64,000 nucleotides of DNA from Methyloversatilis discipulorum (GCF_018780585.1 NZ_JADMJL010000015.1:1-64000), one strand, 5' to 3'; positions 20,645 to 30,710 are shown, counted from the first letter of the stretch. Made by a program: numbers and translations. Notes: generated from the letters alone by a model not told the origin.

Positions 20645-21835
20645 ATGGATCTGCCCGACACTTTCCGGCCGTCGTCGATGACGGGGAACGAAGGCCTGGT
20701 CGAGCGCATCCGCCAGGCGGCGGAGCGCCTGCTCAGCAGCCCGCGTTTCCATCGCTGGGCGGCCGCCTTTCCGCTGACGCGCCACAAGGCGCGCCGCGAG
20801 GCGCGTGCGCTGTTCGACCTGTGCGCCGGCTTCGTCTATTCGCAGGTGCTGCTCGCCTGCGTGCGGCTGAAACTGTTCGACGTGCTGGCCGACGGCGCGC
20901 AGAGCGCGCAGCAGGTGGCCTTGCGCACCGGGCTCAGCCGCGACGCCGCCGAGCGACTGCTCGACGCGGCGGTGGCGCTGCGCCTGGCGTCGCGCCGCAG
21001 CGGCGGCCGCTACGGACTGGGCATGCTGGGGGCGGCCGTGCTGGCCAATCCGGGCATTGCCGACATGGTCGAGCACCACGGGCGCGTCTATCGCGATTTC
21101 GAGGACCCGGTGGCGCTGCTGCGCGGCCTGTCCGGTACGACCGCGCTGTCCGGCTACTGGCCCTATGCCGGCAATGCCGATGCGGCGGCGCTCGACGACG
21201 GCCGCATCGCCGACTACACGGCGCTGATGGCGGCTTCGCAGCCCCTGGTGGCCGACGAGGTGCTCGATGCCTATCCGGTGGCCATGCACCGCTGCCTGCT
21301 CGACGTCGGCGGCGGCGACGGCAGCTTCCTGCGTGCCGCCGCGCGCCGTGCGCCGGACCTGCGGCTGCAGCTTTTCGACCTGCCGGCGGTGGCGAATCAG
21401 GCGCGCCGGCGCTTTGCCGAGGCGGGCCTGATGGCCCGCGCCGAGGTGTTCGGCGGCGCCTTCCAGGCCGACCCTTTGCCGCGCGGCGCCGACCTGGTGT
21501 CGGTGGTGCGCGTGCTGCACGACCACGACGACGACGACGTGATGCAGCTGCTGCGGGCCATCCGCGCGCTGCTGCCACCCGACGGCACGCTGCTGATCGC
21601 CGAACCGATGTCCGGCGTCGCTGGTGCCGAACCGGTGGGCGACGCCTATTTCGGCTTCTACCTGATGGCGATGGGGCGCGGCCGCCCGCGCAGCGAGGCG
21701 CGCCTCACCGACATGCTGCGGGCCGCCGGCTTCTGCCAGATCGGCCGTCTACCGACGCGGATTCCGCTGCAGACCTGCGTTCTGGTCGCGCGTCCGCGAC
21801 CGCTGACAGCCGATGACGCGACAGAGTGTAATTAA
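20645..21835 (+). CDS. crtF: Hydroxyneurosporene O-methyltransferase
   Basis: This SAM-dependent methyltransferase adds the 1-methoxy group of spheroidene/spirilloxanthin-type carotenoids. It is 396 residues: an N-terminal winged-helix dimerisation part (LRTGLSRDAAERLLDAAVALRLA) followed by a Rossmann-fold methyltransferase domain with the SAM motif LLDVGGGDGSFLRAA. The ATG at 20645 (MDLPDTF) is 10 bp after crtE. The stop codon lies inside the PpsR-like box of the bchC promoter, so crtF and the bchC control region physically overlap. Confidence 0.93.
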   Translation: MDLPDTFRPSSMTGNEGLVERIRQAAERLLSSPRFHRWAAAFPLTRHKARREARALFDLCAGFVYSQVLLACVRLKLFDVLADGAQSAQQVALRTGLSRDAAERLLDAAVALRLASRRSGGRYGLGMLGAAVLANPGIADMVEHHGRVYRDFEDPVALLRGLSGTTALSGYWPYAGNADAAALDDGRIADYTALMAASQPLVADEVLDAYPVAMHRCLLDVGGGDGSFLRAAARRAPDLRLQLFDLPAVANQARRRFAEAGLMARAEVFGGAFQADPLPRGADLVSVVRVLHDHDDDDVMQLLRAIRALLPPDGTLLIAEPMSGVAGAEPVGDAYFGFYLMAMGRGRPRSEARLTDMLRAAGFCQIGRLPTRIPLQTCVLVARPRPLTADDATECN

Positions 21836-21870
21836 ACGTTGACACAGATCATAGTAAACATAGAATGACA
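21827..21870 (+). promoter_or_regulatory. bchC promoter with tandem PpsR-like boxes
   Basis: A strong sigma70-type promoter is visible: TTGACA (21839-21844), 16 bp, TAGAAT (21861-21866). Box 1, TGT-N12-ACA at 21827-21844, covers the -35. Box 2, AGT-N12-ACA at 21853-21870, covers the -10. The boxes are 8 bp apart. This matches the arrangement known for CrtJ at the bchC promoter of Rhodobacter capsulatus, where two palindromes over the -35 and -10 are bound cooperatively. Confidence 0.85.
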
Positions 21871-21927
21871 CTTATGCGACAGGCCGCGCTGACACCGTCA
21901 GCCGACCGTCCTCAACGAGGAGGCGCG

Positions 21928-22863
21928 ATGGACAGCATGGCCGTAGTGCTGCAGCAACCGGAACAGCTGGTCGTGACACGACTGGATCTGGCGCCTGCAG
22001 GAGACGCCGACGTCGTCGTCGATGTCGAGTGGAGCGGCATCAGCACCGGCACCGAACGCCTGCTGTGGTCCGGTCGCATGCCGCCCTTTCCGGGCATGGG
22101 TTATCCGCTGGTGCCGGGTTACGAATCGGTGGGCCGCGTCAGCGCTGCCGGTCGTACTGCCGGTCTGCGCGTCGGCGAGCGGGTGTTCGTACCGGGGGCG
22201 CGCTGTTTCGGCGAGGTGCGCGGCCTGTTCGGCGGAGCCGCTTCACGGCTGGTGGTACCGGCGGCGCGGGCGCTGCCGATAGACGAAGCCCTGGCCGAAC
22301 GCGGCATCCTGCTGGCGCTGGCCGCCACCGCACAGCACGCGGTCATGGGCGGCGCTGCGCTGCCCGATCTCATCATCGGTCACGGCGTGCTCGGCAGGCT
22401 GGTCGCCCGGCTCACGGTCGCCGCCGGTGGCGACCCGGTGGTGTGGGAAACGAATCCGATGCGCGCCGCCGGCAGCACCGGTTACCCGGTCATCCCGGCT
22501 GCGCTGGACAACCGCCGCGACTACCGCTGCATCTGTGACGTCAGCGGCGACGCGACGCTGCTCGATACGCTGATCGCACGGCTGGCCCCGCAGGGCGAAA
22601 TCGTGCTGGCCGGCTTCTACGAGGACGCACTGTCCTTCCATTTCGCACCGGCCTTCATGCGCGAGGCGCGACTGCGCGTCGCCGCCCAATGGCAGGACGC
22701 CGATCTGGCCACCGTGCGCGACATGGCCGCCGACGGCCGGCTGTCGCTCGATGGCCTGATCACGCATCGCGAGGTGGCCAGTCGCGCCGACCTCGCCTAC
22801 CGCACGGCATTCGGTGACCCCGGCTGCCTGAAGATGATCCTCGACTGGAGACAGCTGTCATGA
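21928..22863 (+). CDS. bchC: Bacteriochlorophyllide a dehydrogenase BchC
   Basis: This enzyme oxidises the C3 1-hydroxyethyl group to acetyl, giving bacteriochlorophyllide a. It is 311 residues and a member of the medium-chain dehydrogenase family (GRVSAAGRTAGLRVGERVFVPG). The start is the ATG at 21928 after a GAGGAGG ribosome binding site; a frame opening at 21865 overlaps the -10 and is unlikely. The stop overlaps the bchX start. Confidence 0.94.
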   Translation: MDSMAVVLQQPEQLVVTRLDLAPAGDADVVVDVEWSGISTGTERLLWSGRMPPFPGMGYPLVPGYESVGRVSAAGRTAGLRVGERVFVPGARCFGEVRGLFGGAASRLVVPAARALPIDEALAERGILLALAATAQHAVMGGAALPDLIIGHGVLGRLVARLTVAAGGDPVVWETNPMRAAGSTGYPVIPAALDNRRDYRCICDVSGDATLLDTLIARLAPQGEIVLAGFYEDALSFHFAPAFMREARLRVAAQWQDADLATVRDMAADGRLSLDGLITHREVASRADLAYRTAFGDPGCLKMILDWRQLS

Positions 22864-23879
22864 CCGAAGCCTGTGGCGGCGGCGCCGTCAGCCCCATCAA
22901 GTTCGACCTGACCAAGGTGCTGCGCGCCGAGGCGGCGATCGATCCCGATCCCGTCGCCGACGGCGAAGTGACCAAGCAGACGCAGATCATCGCCATCTAC
23001 GGCAAGGGCGGCATCGGCAAGAGCTTCACGCTGGCCAACCTGAGCTACATGATGGCGCAGCAGGGCAAGAAGGTGCTGCTGATCGGCTGCGACCCGAAGA
23101 GCGACACCACCTCGCTGCTGTTCGGCGGCAAGGCCTGCCCGACCATCATCGAAACCAGTTCGAAGAAGAAGCTGGCCGGCGAGGAGGTGGGCATTGGCGA
23201 CGTGTGCTTCATCCGCGACGGCGTGTTCGCGATGGAGCTGGGCGGCCCCGAGGTCGGCCGTGGTTGCGGCGGGCGCGGCATCATCCACGGCTTCGAAACG
23301 CTGGAGAAGCTCGGCTTCCACGACTGGGGCTTTGACTACGTGCTGCTCGATTTCCTCGGCGACGTGGTGTGCGGCGGCTTCGGCCTGCCGATCGCCCGCG
23401 ACATGTGCCAGAAGGTGATCGTGGTCGCCAGCAACGACCTGCAGAGCCTCTACGTCGCCAACAACGTGTGCAGTGCGGTCGAGTATTTCCGCAAGCTGGG
23501 CGGCAATGTCGGCGTGGCGGGCGTGGTGATCAACCGCGACGACGGCACCGGCGAGGCGGCGAGGTTCGCCGATGCGGCCGGCATTCCGGTGCTGGCCACC
23601 ATCCCGGCCAACGACGACATCCGGCGCAAGAGCGCCAGCTACGAAATCATCGGCCGTCCCGGTTCGCAATGGGCGCCGCTGTTCGAGGAACTGGCCACCA
23701 ACGTGGCGGAAGCGCCACCGGTGCGGCCGAAGCCGATGACCCAGGACGGCCTGCTCGGCCTGTTCGCCGCCGACGTGACCGGTCGCGACTACGTGATGAC
23801 GCCGGCCACGGTGGCCGACATGCTGGGTCGCGAAGACGTGGTCCGGCCGTCGCTCGAAGTGGTGTACGACACCGTCTGA
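22860..23879 (+). CDS. bchX: Chlorophyllide reductase iron protein BchX
   Basis: This is the nitrogenase NifH-like ATPase of chlorophyllide a reductase, which passes electrons to BchYZ to reduce ring B. It is 339 residues. The P-loop is GKGGIGKS, and Cys ligands of the bridging 4Fe-4S cluster lie in GRGCGGRG and DVVCGGFGLP. It overlaps the bchC stop and precedes bchY by 10 bp. Confidence 0.96.
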   Translation: MTEACGGGAVSPIKFDLTKVLRAEAAIDPDPVADGEVTKQTQIIAIYGKGGIGKSFTLANLSYMMAQQGKKVLLIGCDPKSDTTSLLFGGKACPTIIETSSKKKLAGEEVGIGDVCFIRDGVFAMELGGPEVGRGCGGRGIIHGFETLEKLGFHDWGFDYVLLDFLGDVVCGGFGLPIARDMCQKVIVVASNDLQSLYVANNVCSAVEYFRKLGGNVGVAGVVINRDDGTGEAARFADAAGIPVLATIPANDDIRRKSASYEIIGRPGSQWAPLFEELATNVAEAPPVRPKPMTQDGLLGLFAADVTGRDYVMTPATVADMLGREDVVRPSLEVVYDTV

Positions 23880-23889
23880 GGTGGCCACC

Positions 23890-25437
23890 ATGACCGACAC
23901 AACGCATACACAGGTCATCAACACCGACGCGCTGTCGGCGCAGCGCCGGCTGGCCGACGGTGACGGTATCGGCTGTCACGCCGGGCGCGAACAGCTGGAC
24001 GGCGCGGCGCGCGCCGCCGGCAAGAGCGAAACGCTGGACCGCTACGCCGCCGACTATCCGAAGGGCCCGCATGACCAGCCGCAGAGCATGTGCCCGGCTT
24101 TCGGTTCCCTGCGCGTCGGCCTGCGCATGCGCCGCACCGCGACCGTGCTGTCCGGTTCCGCCTGCTGCGTCTATGGCCTCACCTTCACCTCGCACTTCTA
24201 CGGCGCCCGCCGCAGCGTCGGTTACGTGCCGTTCAACAGCGAAACGCTGGTGACCGGCAAGCTGTTCGAGGACATCCGCGAGGCGGTCTACAAGCTGGCC
24301 GATCCGGCCCAGTACGACGCCATCGTCATCATCAATCTGTGCGTGCCGACGGCCAGCGGTGTGCCGCTGCAGCTGCTGCCGAAAGAGATCGACGGCGTGC
24401 GCATCATCGGCATCGACGTGCCGGGCTTCGGCGTGCCGACGCACGCCGAAGCGAAGGACGTGCTGGCCGGCGCCATGCTGCGCTATGCCCGCCAGGAGGC
24501 GGAGCAGGGGCCGGTGCAGGCGCCGCGCAGCGGCGTCGCCGACCGGCCGACGGTGGCGCTGGTGGGCGAAATGTTCCCGGTCGATCCGGTCATCATCGGT
24601 TCGCTGCTCGAACCGATGGGGCTGGCAGCCGGCCCGGTGGTGCCGACGCGCGAGTGGCGCGAGCTTTATGCCGCGCTCGACTGCGCGGTGGTGGGCGCCA
24701 TCCATCCGTTCTACACCGCGAGCTTCCGCGAATTCGAGGCGGCCGGCCGGCCCATCGTCGGCTCGGCGCCGATCGGTCACGACGGCAGCGAAGCCTGGCT
24801 GCAGGCCATCGGTCAGGCGGCCAACGTCGGTCAGGCACAGATCGACGCGGCGAAGAACCGCTTCCTGCCGGCGATACGCGGCGCGCTCGCGGCCAACCCG
24901 ATCAGGGGTCGCATCACGCTGTCCGGCTACGAGGGCTCGGAACTGCTGGTGGCGCGCTTGCTGGTCGAGAGCGGCGCCGACCTGCGCTACGTCGGCACCG
25001 CCTGCCCACAGACGCCGCACAGCGCGGCCGACCGCGAATGGCTGAGCGCGCACGGCGTGCATGTGCAGTACCGCGCCTCGCTCGAACAGGATCTCGCCGC
25101 GATGCGCGAATTCCGCCCGGACCTGGCGATCGGCACCACGCCGGTGGTGCAGGCGGCGAAGGAGGCGCGCATCCCGGCGCTCTACTTCACCAACCTGATT
25201 TCCGCGCGGCCGCTGATGGGGCCGGCCGGTGCCGGCTCGCTGGCGCAGGTGATCAATGGCGCGATCGGCAACAAGTCGCGTTTCGACACGATGAGCGAAT
25301 TCTTCGACGGCGTCGGCAGCGGTCACACCGGCGGCGTGTGGCAGGACGTGCCGAAGGACAGGCCGGAGTATCGCGCCGCCTACCGCGCGAAGATGGCCAA
25401 GCTCGCCCGCGCGCGCAGCGTCGAGGAGGCGATATGA
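23890..25437 (+). CDS. bchY: Chlorophyllide reductase subunit Y
   Basis: This is the NifD/BchN-like subunit of the catalytic component of chlorophyllide a reductase. It is 515 residues from the ATG at 23890, which has a GAGGTGG ribosome binding site; an in-frame GTG at 23881 is less likely. Conserved cysteines for the iron-sulphur cluster are seen in QSMCPAFGS, GSACCVYG and NLCVPTASG. Confidence 0.96.
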   Translation: MTDTTHTQVINTDALSAQRRLADGDGIGCHAGREQLDGAARAAGKSETLDRYAADYPKGPHDQPQSMCPAFGSLRVGLRMRRTATVLSGSACCVYGLTFTSHFYGARRSVGYVPFNSETLVTGKLFEDIREAVYKLADPAQYDAIVIINLCVPTASGVPLQLLPKEIDGVRIIGIDVPGFGVPTHAEAKDVLAGAMLRYARQEAEQGPVQAPRSGVADRPTVALVGEMFPVDPVIIGSLLEPMGLAAGPVVPTREWRELYAALDCAVVGAIHPFYTASFREFEAAGRPIVGSAPIGHDGSEAWLQAIGQAANVGQAQIDAAKNRFLPAIRGALAANPIRGRITLSGYEGSELLVARLLVESGADLRYVGTACPQTPHSAADREWLSAHGVHVQYRASLEQDLAAMREFRPDLAIGTTPVVQAAKEARIPALYFTNLISARPLMGPAGAGSLAQVINGAIGNKSRFDTMSEFFDGVGSGHTGGVWQDVPKDRPEYRAAYRAKMAKLARARSVEEAI

Positions 25438-25471
25438 CTACGCAGCGAACCCGCACCGGTGAGGTGGCGAC

Positions 25472-26911
25472 ATGCTGATCCTTGACCACGACCGCGCAGG
25501 CGGCTACTGGGGCGCGGTCTACACCTTCACCGCGATCAAGGGTCTGCAGGTGGTGATCGACGGTCCGGTCGGTTGCGAGAACCTGCCGGTCACCTCGGTG
25601 CTGCACTACACCGACGGCCTGCCGCCGCACGAACTGCCCATCGTCGTCACCGGCCTGGCCGAAGAACAGCTGGGCCGCGAGGGCACCGAAGGCAGCATGC
25701 GCCGTGCGCACCAGGTGCTCGATCCGGACCAGCCGGCGGTGGTGGTGACCGGCTCGATCGCCGAAATGATCGGCGGCGGCGTGACGCCCGAAGGCACCAA
25801 CATCCAGCGCTTCCTGCCGCGCACGATAGACGAGGACCAGTGGCAGTGCGCCAACCGCGCCATCAACTGGCTGTGGACGCAGTACGGCGCCAAGCGCATC
25901 CCTGAACGCAAGCCGCGCGCCCCCGACGTGAAGCCGCGGGTGAACATCATCGGGCCGATCTACGGCTGCTTCAACACGCCGAGCGATCTGGCGGAAATCC
26001 GTCGTCTGGTCGAAGGCATCGGCTGCGAGGTGAACCTCAGCTTCCCGCTCGGCAGTCATCTGGCCGACGTGCCCAAGCTGGTCGATGCCGACGTCAATAT
26101 CTGCATGTACCGCGAGTACGGCCGGCTGCTGTGCGAAACGCTGGAGCGGCCCTATCTGCAGGCGCCGATCGGCCTGCACTCGACCACCCGCTTCCTGCGC
26201 GCGCTGGGCGAACTGACCGGACTCGATCCGGAGCCCTTCATCGAGCGCGAGAAGCACACGACGATCAAGCCGCTGTGGGATCTGTGGCGTTCGGTGACGC
26301 AGGACTTCTTCGGCACCGCCAGTTTCGCCGTGGTCGCCAACGACACCTACGCACGCGGCATCCGCCACTTCCTAGAAGAGGACATGGGTCTGCCCTGCGC
26401 CTTCGCGGTGTCGCGGCGCGCCGGTGCCAAGACCGACAACGACGCGGTGCGCGCGCTGGTGCGCGACAAGACGCCGCTGGTCATGTTCGGCAGCTACAAC
26501 GAGCGCATGTACATGGCCGAGTGCGGTGCACGCGGCAGCTACATCCCCGCCTCCTTCCCCGGCGCCATCATCCGCCGCCACACCGGCACGCCTTTCATGG
26601 GCTACGCCGGCGCCACCTATCTGGTGCAGGAGGTGTGCAACGCGCTGTTCGACGCGCTGTTCCACATCCTGCCGCTGGGCAGCGACATGGATCGCGTCGA
26701 TGCCACCCCGTCGCGGCTCGCCCGTGCCGACGCACGACCGTGGGACGACGACGCCCAGCGCCTGCTCGATCAGTACCTCGACAAGCAGCCCTTCCTGGTG
26801 CGCATCTCGGCCGCCAAGCGGCTGCGCGACAAGGCGGAGGAGGCGGCGCGCAGCGCCGACGAACAACGCATCACCGCAGCGCGCGTGCAGCGCGCGCTGG
26901 AAACGACATGA
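25472..26911 (+). CDS. bchZ: Chlorophyllide reductase subunit Z
   Basis: This is the NifK/BchB-like subunit that pairs with BchY to form the chlorophyllide a reductase catalytic component. It is 479 residues and starts [14 protein letters not shown] after a GGTGAGG ribosome binding site. A conserved cluster-region cysteine is in [15 protein letters not shown]-terminal extension ([17 protein letters not shown]) is helical. It is followed by 138 bp to pufB, with no pufQ visible between. Confidence 0.96.
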   Translation: MLILDHDRAGGYWGAVYTFTAIKGLQVVIDGPVGCENLPVTSVLHYTDGLPPHELPIVVTGLAEEQLGREGTEGSMRRAHQVLDPDQPAVVVTGSIAEMIGGGVTPEGTNIQRFLPRTIDEDQWQCANRAINWLWTQYGAKRIPERKPRAPDVKPRVNIIGPIYGCFNTPSDLAEIRRLVEGIGCEVNLSFPLGSHLADVPKLVDADVNICMYREYGRLLCETLERPYLQAPIGLHSTTRFLRALGELTGLDPEPFIEREKHTTIKPLWDLWRSVTQDFFGTASFAVVANDTYARGIRHFLEEDMGLPCAFAVSRRAGAKTDNDAVRALVRDKTPLVMFGSYNERMYMAECGARGSYIPASFPGAIIRRHTGTPFMGYAGATYLVQEVCNALFDALFHILPLGSDMDRVDATPSRLARADARPWDDDAQRLLDQYLDKQPFLVRISAAKRLRDKAEEAARSADEQRITAARVQRALETT

Positions 26912-27049
26912 GGACCGGTCTGGCCACCGTCCGGAGCGGGCGCAGCACACGCCCGTCCACCCTCTTGCGGGGCGCAGTCAGCCCCGGAAGTCCCCGCCGC
27001 GCGGGCGTTGCGCGGCAATGGCCGAAAGGCCCGTCAGGAGGTAATCGGT

Positions 27050-27283
27050 ATGGCTGATGGCACTAGAAGCGGATCCCTGTCAGGACTGACAGATTCCGAG
27101 GCGCGGGAATTCCACGCCATTTTCATGACCAGTTTCATCGTCTTTCTGGTCGTCGCGATCATCGCGCACATCCTCGTCTGGAACTGGCGCCCGTGGCTGC
27201 CGGGTTCCGAGGGTTATGCGTCGCTGATCGAAGGCGTCAGGGCGGCGACCTACTCGGTCATTCCTTACATCTACCAGGCATAG
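27050..27283 (+). CDS. pufB: Light-harvesting 1 beta polypeptide
   Basis: This is the LH1 antenna beta chain, one transmembrane helix that binds bacteriochlorophyll. It is 77 residues. The core [19 protein letters not shown] and [14 protein letters not shown] is diagnostic, and the His in AHILVW is the Mg ligand. The roughly 25 residues after WRPWLPG form a further, partly hydrophobic tail. The ATG at 27050 follows an AGGAGG ribosome binding site. Confidence 0.97.
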   Translation: MADGTRSGSLSGLTDSEAREFHAIFMTSFIVFLVVAIIAHILVWNWRPWLPGSEGYASLIEGVRAATYSVIPYIYQA

Positions 27284-27293
27284 GAGCGCAGAT

Positions 27294-27494
27294 ATGTGGC
27301 GTATTTGGTTGCTTTTCGATCCGCGCAGATCACTGGTCGCGCTCTTCACCTTCCTCATGGTGCTGGCGCTCCTGATCCATTTCATCCTGCTCAGCACCGA
27401 TCGCTTCAACTGGATCGAAGGCCCGAGCAAGAAACCCGCAGCAACGGCCCAGAGCGCAATGCCGGCTCCGGTCGCGATGCGGACAACGCAGTAA
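27294..27494 (+). CDS. pufA: Light-harvesting 1 alpha polypeptide
   Basis: This is the LH1 antenna alpha chain, 66 residues. It starts [13 protein letters not shown]; the helix carries the bacteriochlorophyll-ligand His in [15 protein letters not shown], and the C-terminal tail is alanine/proline-rich. AGGAGCG precedes the ATG, 10 bp after pufB. A strong hairpin follows it. Confidence 0.97.
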   Translation: MWRIWLLFDPRRSLVALFTFLMVLALLIHFILLSTDRFNWIEGPSKKPAATAQSAMPAPVAMRTTQ

Positions 27495-27512
27495 ATGCAC
27501 TGACGGCAGGAG

Positions 27513-27541
27513 TGCGGGGACCGGGCCTGCCCGGCCTCGCA
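27513..27541 (+). other. pufA-pufL intercistronic hairpin
   Basis: TGCGGGG, a bulged A, CCGGGC, a 2-base loop, GCCCGG and CCTCGCA form a hairpin of about 13 bp (27513-27541) right after pufA, with no T tract. In other purple bacteria a hairpin at this place protects the pufBA message from 3' decay and gives excess LH1 over reaction centre. The same role here is inferred. Confidence 0.7.
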
Positions 27542-27600
27542 TGAGCGCTGCAGCGCGTCTCTACCGCGGAGGCATCGCGCTTCCGGATAAGGGGGTTGGC

Positions 27601-28425
27601 ATGTCCATGCTCAGTTTCGAAAAAAAATACCGCATCCGTGGCGGGACGCTGCTCGGCGGAGACCTGTTCGACTTCTGGGTCGGCCCCTTCTACGTCGGTT
27701 TCTTCGGTGTCACCAGCATCTTCTTCGCGCTGCTGGGCACACTGCTCATCATCTGGGGCGCCTCGCAGGGCACCACCTGGAATCTCTGGCAGATCAACAT
27801 CGCCCCGCCCGACCTGAAGTACGGCCTGGGCATGGCGCCGCTGATGGAAGGCGGGCTGTGGCAGCTGATCACGGTGTGCGCCATCGGCGCCTTCGTGTCG
27901 TGGGCGCTGCGCGAGGTCGAGATCTGCCGCAAGCTCGGCATGGGGTATCACGTGCCGGTGGCCTTCTCGGTCGCCATCTTCGCCTACGTCACGCTGGTGG
28001 TGTTCCGGCCGCTGCTGCTCGGCGCCTGGGGCCACGGATTCCCGTACGGCATCATGAGCCACCTCGACTGGGTGTCGAACACCGGCTACCAGTACCTGCA
28101 CTTCCACTACAACCCGGCGCACATGCTGGCGGTGAGCTGCTTCTTCGCCACCACGCTGGCGCTGTCGCTGCACGGTGCGCTCATCCTGTCGGCGACCAAT
28201 CCGCCGGGTGACGGCGTGGTCAAGACGCCGGACCACGAGAACACCTTCTTCCGCGATGCCATCGGCTACTCGATCGGCACGCTGGGCGTGCATCGACTGG
28301 GTCTTTTCCTCGCGCTGTCGGCCGGCTTCTGGAGCGCGGTGTGCATCGTCATCAGCGGTCCGTTCTGGACACGCGGGTGGCCGGAATGGTGGAGCTGGTG
28401 GCTCAACCTTCCCGTGTGGCGATAA
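27601..28425 (+). CDS. pufL: Photosynthetic reaction centre L subunit
   Basis: This is one of the two core reaction-centre subunits binding the special pair, accessory pigments and QB. It is 274 residues with five membrane helices. The opening [20 protein letters not shown] at 27601 matches the family start; the open frame upstream to 27541 is intercistronic. Conserved histidines occur in [24 protein letters not shown] and HENTFFRD. Confidence 0.97.
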   Translation: MSMLSFEKKYRIRGGTLLGGDLFDFWVGPFYVGFFGVTSIFFALLGTLLIIWGASQGTTWNLWQINIAPPDLKYGLGMAPLMEGGLWQLITVCAIGAFVSWALREVEICRKLGMGYHVPVAFSVAIFAYVTLVVFRPLLLGAWGHGFPYGIMSHLDWVSNTGYQYLHFHYNPAHMLAVSCFFATTLALSLHGALILSATNPPGDGVVKTPDHENTFFRDAIGYSIGTLGVHRLGLFLALSAGFWSAVCIVISGPFWTRGWPEWWSWWLNLPVWR

Positions 28426-28448
28426 CAGACGAAAGCGAGGGTGCCATC

Positions 28449-29426
28449 ATGGCCGAGTACCAGAATCTATTCACGCAGGTGCAGGTGCACGCACCGTCCT
28501 TCCCCGGTGTTTCGGTCGGTCGTGACGACCGCGAACGCACTGGCACGCCGACCCACGTGCATCTGTTCGGTCGCCTCGGCGACGCGCAGATCGGGCCCAT
28601 CTACCTCGGCTGGTTCGGGCTGGCATCGCTGATCTGCGGCTTCATCGCCTTCGAGATCATCGGCCTCAACATGATGGCTTCGGTGAACTGGGATCCGATC
28701 GAGTTCGTGCGCCAGCTGTTCTGGCTCGCGCTGGAGCCGCCGGCGCCGCACTACGGGCTGTCGATACCGCCTCTGAACGAAGGCGGCTGGTGGCTGATGG
28801 CCGGCTTCTTCCTCACCACGTCCATCCTGCTCTGGTGGGTGCGCATGTACCGCAGGGCGCGCGCACTCGGCATGGGCACCCACGTGGCCTGGGCCTTCGC
28901 TGCCGCGATCTGGCTCTACCTCGTGCTCGGCTTCATCCGGCCGGTGCTGATGGGTTCGTGGTCGGAGGCGGTGCCCTTCGGCATCTTCCCGCACCTGGAC
29001 TGGACCGCCGCGTTCTCGATCCGCTACGGCAACCTGTTCTACAACCCCTTCCACATGCTGTCGATCGCCTTCCTCTACGGCTCGACCCTGCTGTTCGCGA
29101 TGCACGGCGCCACCATCCTGGCGGTCAGCCGCTTCGGCGGTGAGCGCGAGATCGAACAGATCGTCGATCGCGGTACCGCGTCGGAACGCGCCGCGCTGTT
29201 CTGGCGCTGGACCATGGGCTTCAACGCGTCGATGGAATCCATCCACCGCTGGGCCTGGTGGTTTGCCGTGCTGTGCCCGCTGACCGGCGGCATCGGCATC
29301 CTGCTCACCGGCACCGTGGTCGACAACTGGTATCTGTGGGCCGTCAAGCATCACGTTGCACCGATGTATCCGGCGGTGTTCGGCACCGTCGTCGATCCCG
29401 CCACCGTGCAAGGAGTGCAGCCATGA
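28449..29426 (+). CDS. pufM: Photosynthetic reaction centre M subunit
   Basis: This is the partner core subunit binding the special pair, QA and the non-haem iron. It is 325 residues with five membrane helices, starting [13 protein letters not shown] at the ATG at 28449. Conserved features include [21 protein letters not shown] and ESIHRWAWW. The start lies 23 bp after pufL, and the stop overlaps the pufC start. Confidence 0.97.
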   Translation: MAEYQNLFTQVQVHAPSFPGVSVGRDDRERTGTPTHVHLFGRLGDAQIGPIYLGWFGLASLICGFIAFEIIGLNMMASVNWDPIEFVRQLFWLALEPPAPHYGLSIPPLNEGGWWLMAGFFLTTSILLWWVRMYRRARALGMGTHVAWAFAAAIWLYLVLGFIRPVLMGSWSEAVPFGIFPHLDWTAAFSIRYGNLFYNPFHMLSIAFLYGSTLLFAMHGATILAVSRFGGEREIEQIVDRGTASERAALFWRWTMGFNASMESIHRWAWWFAVLCPLTGGIGILLTGTVVDNWYLWAVKHHVAPMYPAVFGTVVDPATVQGVQP

Positions 29427-30514
29427 ACACCCTGAAGGCAACACTGCGTGTCGTCGCCATGCTGGGGGCGGGGCTGCTGATCGCCGCCTGCGAGAAACCG
29501 CCGATCGACACGGTGCAGCGCGGCGTGCGCGGCACCGGCATGGTCCAGGTCTACAACCCGCGCATCGTCGAGGGCGAACAGCAGAAGAACGTGGTGCCGG
29601 AGCCGATACCGGCGGCGCCGCGCGAGGGGCAGAAGGCGTCCGAGGTGTTCCAGAACGTGAAGGTGCTGGGTGACGTCAGCGTTGCCGAGTTCACCCGGCT
29701 GATGGTGGCGATGACCGCCTGGGTGTCGCCGGAACAGGGCTGCGCCTACTGCCACAAGCTGGAGAACATGGCCGACGACTCGATGTACACGAAGGTGGTG
29801 GCGCGGCGGATGATCCAGATGACGCAGCACATCAACGCCGACTGGAAGCCGCACGTCGCCGACACCGGCGTCACCTGCTACACCTGTCACCGCGGCATGC
29901 CGGTACCGGCCGAGGTGTGGTTCCAGCCGCCGCCGCAGAAGCACGCGACGCGTATGGCCGGCTCTAAGATGCAGCAGAACACGCCGGACGCCGCCGTCGC
30001 CTACGCCTCGCTGCCCTACGACGCCTTCACCCGCTATCTGCAGAAGGGGCAGGAAATCCGCGTCAATGCGGTGACCGCGCTGCCGACTGCGGCGCCTGGC
30101 TCGCTGGCCGACACGGAGGGTACTTACGGTCTGATGATGCACATGTCCGATGCGTTGGGCGTCAACTGCACCTACTGCCACAACAGCCGCGCGTTCGCGC
30201 CATGGACCGAAAGCACGCCGCAGCGGCAGACCGCCTGGCACGGCATACGGATGGCACGCGACCTGAACAACGACTACATGGTGCCGCTGACCGCGACCTT
30301 TCCGGCGCATCGGCTCGGGCCGACCGGCGACGTCGCCAAGCTGAACTGCGCGACCTGCCACCAGGGTGCTTACAAGCCGCTCTACGGCACGCCGATGCTG
30401 AAGGACTACCTGGCGCTCAGTGCCCCGGGCGCACAGGCCGCACTGCCGCCCGCTGCCGCAGCAGCAGCCGAGGCCCCGGCACCGGCCGCCGAGGCGGAGG
30501 CGGCGAAGCCCTGA
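29423..30514 (+). CDS. pufC: Reaction centre tetraheme cytochrome c subunit
   Basis: This periplasmic cytochrome re-reduces the photo-oxidised special pair. It is 363 residues. An N-terminal lipoprotein signal ends in LLIAAC, with Cys23 as the lipid site, as in other lipid-anchored PufC proteins. Four c-type haem motifs are present: CAYCH 107-111, CYTCH 152-156, CTYCH at 249 and CATCH at 309. The tail is rich in Ala, Pro and Glu. The start overlaps the pufM stop (ATGA). Confidence 0.97.
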   Translation: MNTLKATLRVVAMLGAGLLIAACEKPPIDTVQRGVRGTGMVQVYNPRIVEGEQQKNVVPEPIPAAPREGQKASEVFQNVKVLGDVSVAEFTRLMVAMTAWVSPEQGCAYCHKLENMADDSMYTKVVARRMIQMTQHINADWKPHVADTGVTCYTCHRGMPVPAEVWFQPPPQKHATRMAGSKMQQNTPDAAVAYASLPYDAFTRYLQKGQEIRVNAVTALPTAAPGSLADTEGTYGLMMHMSDALGVNCTYCHNSRAFAPWTESTPQRQTAWHGIRMARDLNNDYMVPLTATFPAHRLGPTGDVAKLNCATCHQGAYKPLYGTPMLKDYLALSAPGAQAALPPAAAAAAEAPAPAAEAEAAKP

Positions 30515-30519
30515 TCCTC

Positions 30520-30545
30520 GGTCGGCGCGCTCAGGTGCGCCGACC
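30520..30545 (+). other. Hairpin after pufC
   Basis: GGTCGGCGC (30520-30528) and GCGCCGACC (30537-30545) form a perfect 9-bp stem with an 8-base loop directly after the pufC stop. There is no T tract, so an mRNA-stabilising or processing role, or weak termination, is possible. Confidence 0.6.
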
Positions 30546-30632
30546 TGACCCCGTTCGGCCGCTCCTGCAGTTCTCCTCCGCGCTGGGCCAGACAGCGCCT
30601 CTGCGGGAGCGGATCCGGACACCACGCAGACA

Positions 30633-30651
30633 GGGAGCGCGACGCGCTCCC
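30633..30651 (+). other. Hairpin upstream of the CBS gene
   Basis: GGGAGCGCG, one base, CGCGCTCCC (30633-30651) is a near-perfect palindrome. Outside it, CCTCTGCG near 30597 pairs with CGCAGAGG near 30698, just before the next gene's start. The rest of the pufC-CBS gap (30515-30710) shows no gene or clear promoter. Confidence 0.45.
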
Positions 30652-30710
30652 GGATCGCGCAGCGCCCGGGTCGGCTGGCCCCTCCCGCACTCCGCGCAGA
30701 GGAGACCGTC

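Noticed and set aside
21865-21927. A longer BchC starting at 21865, or a leader peptide
   Set aside because: The codons overlap the -10 of the bchC promoter and there is no ribosome binding site. The ATG at 21928 has a strong one and the expected protein start.
26912-27049. A pufQ gene between bchZ and pufB
   Set aside because: The 138-bp gap has no frame with PufQ features. Only small GC-rich hairpins (such as GGCC-GAAA-GGCC) are visible, and no promoter is clear.
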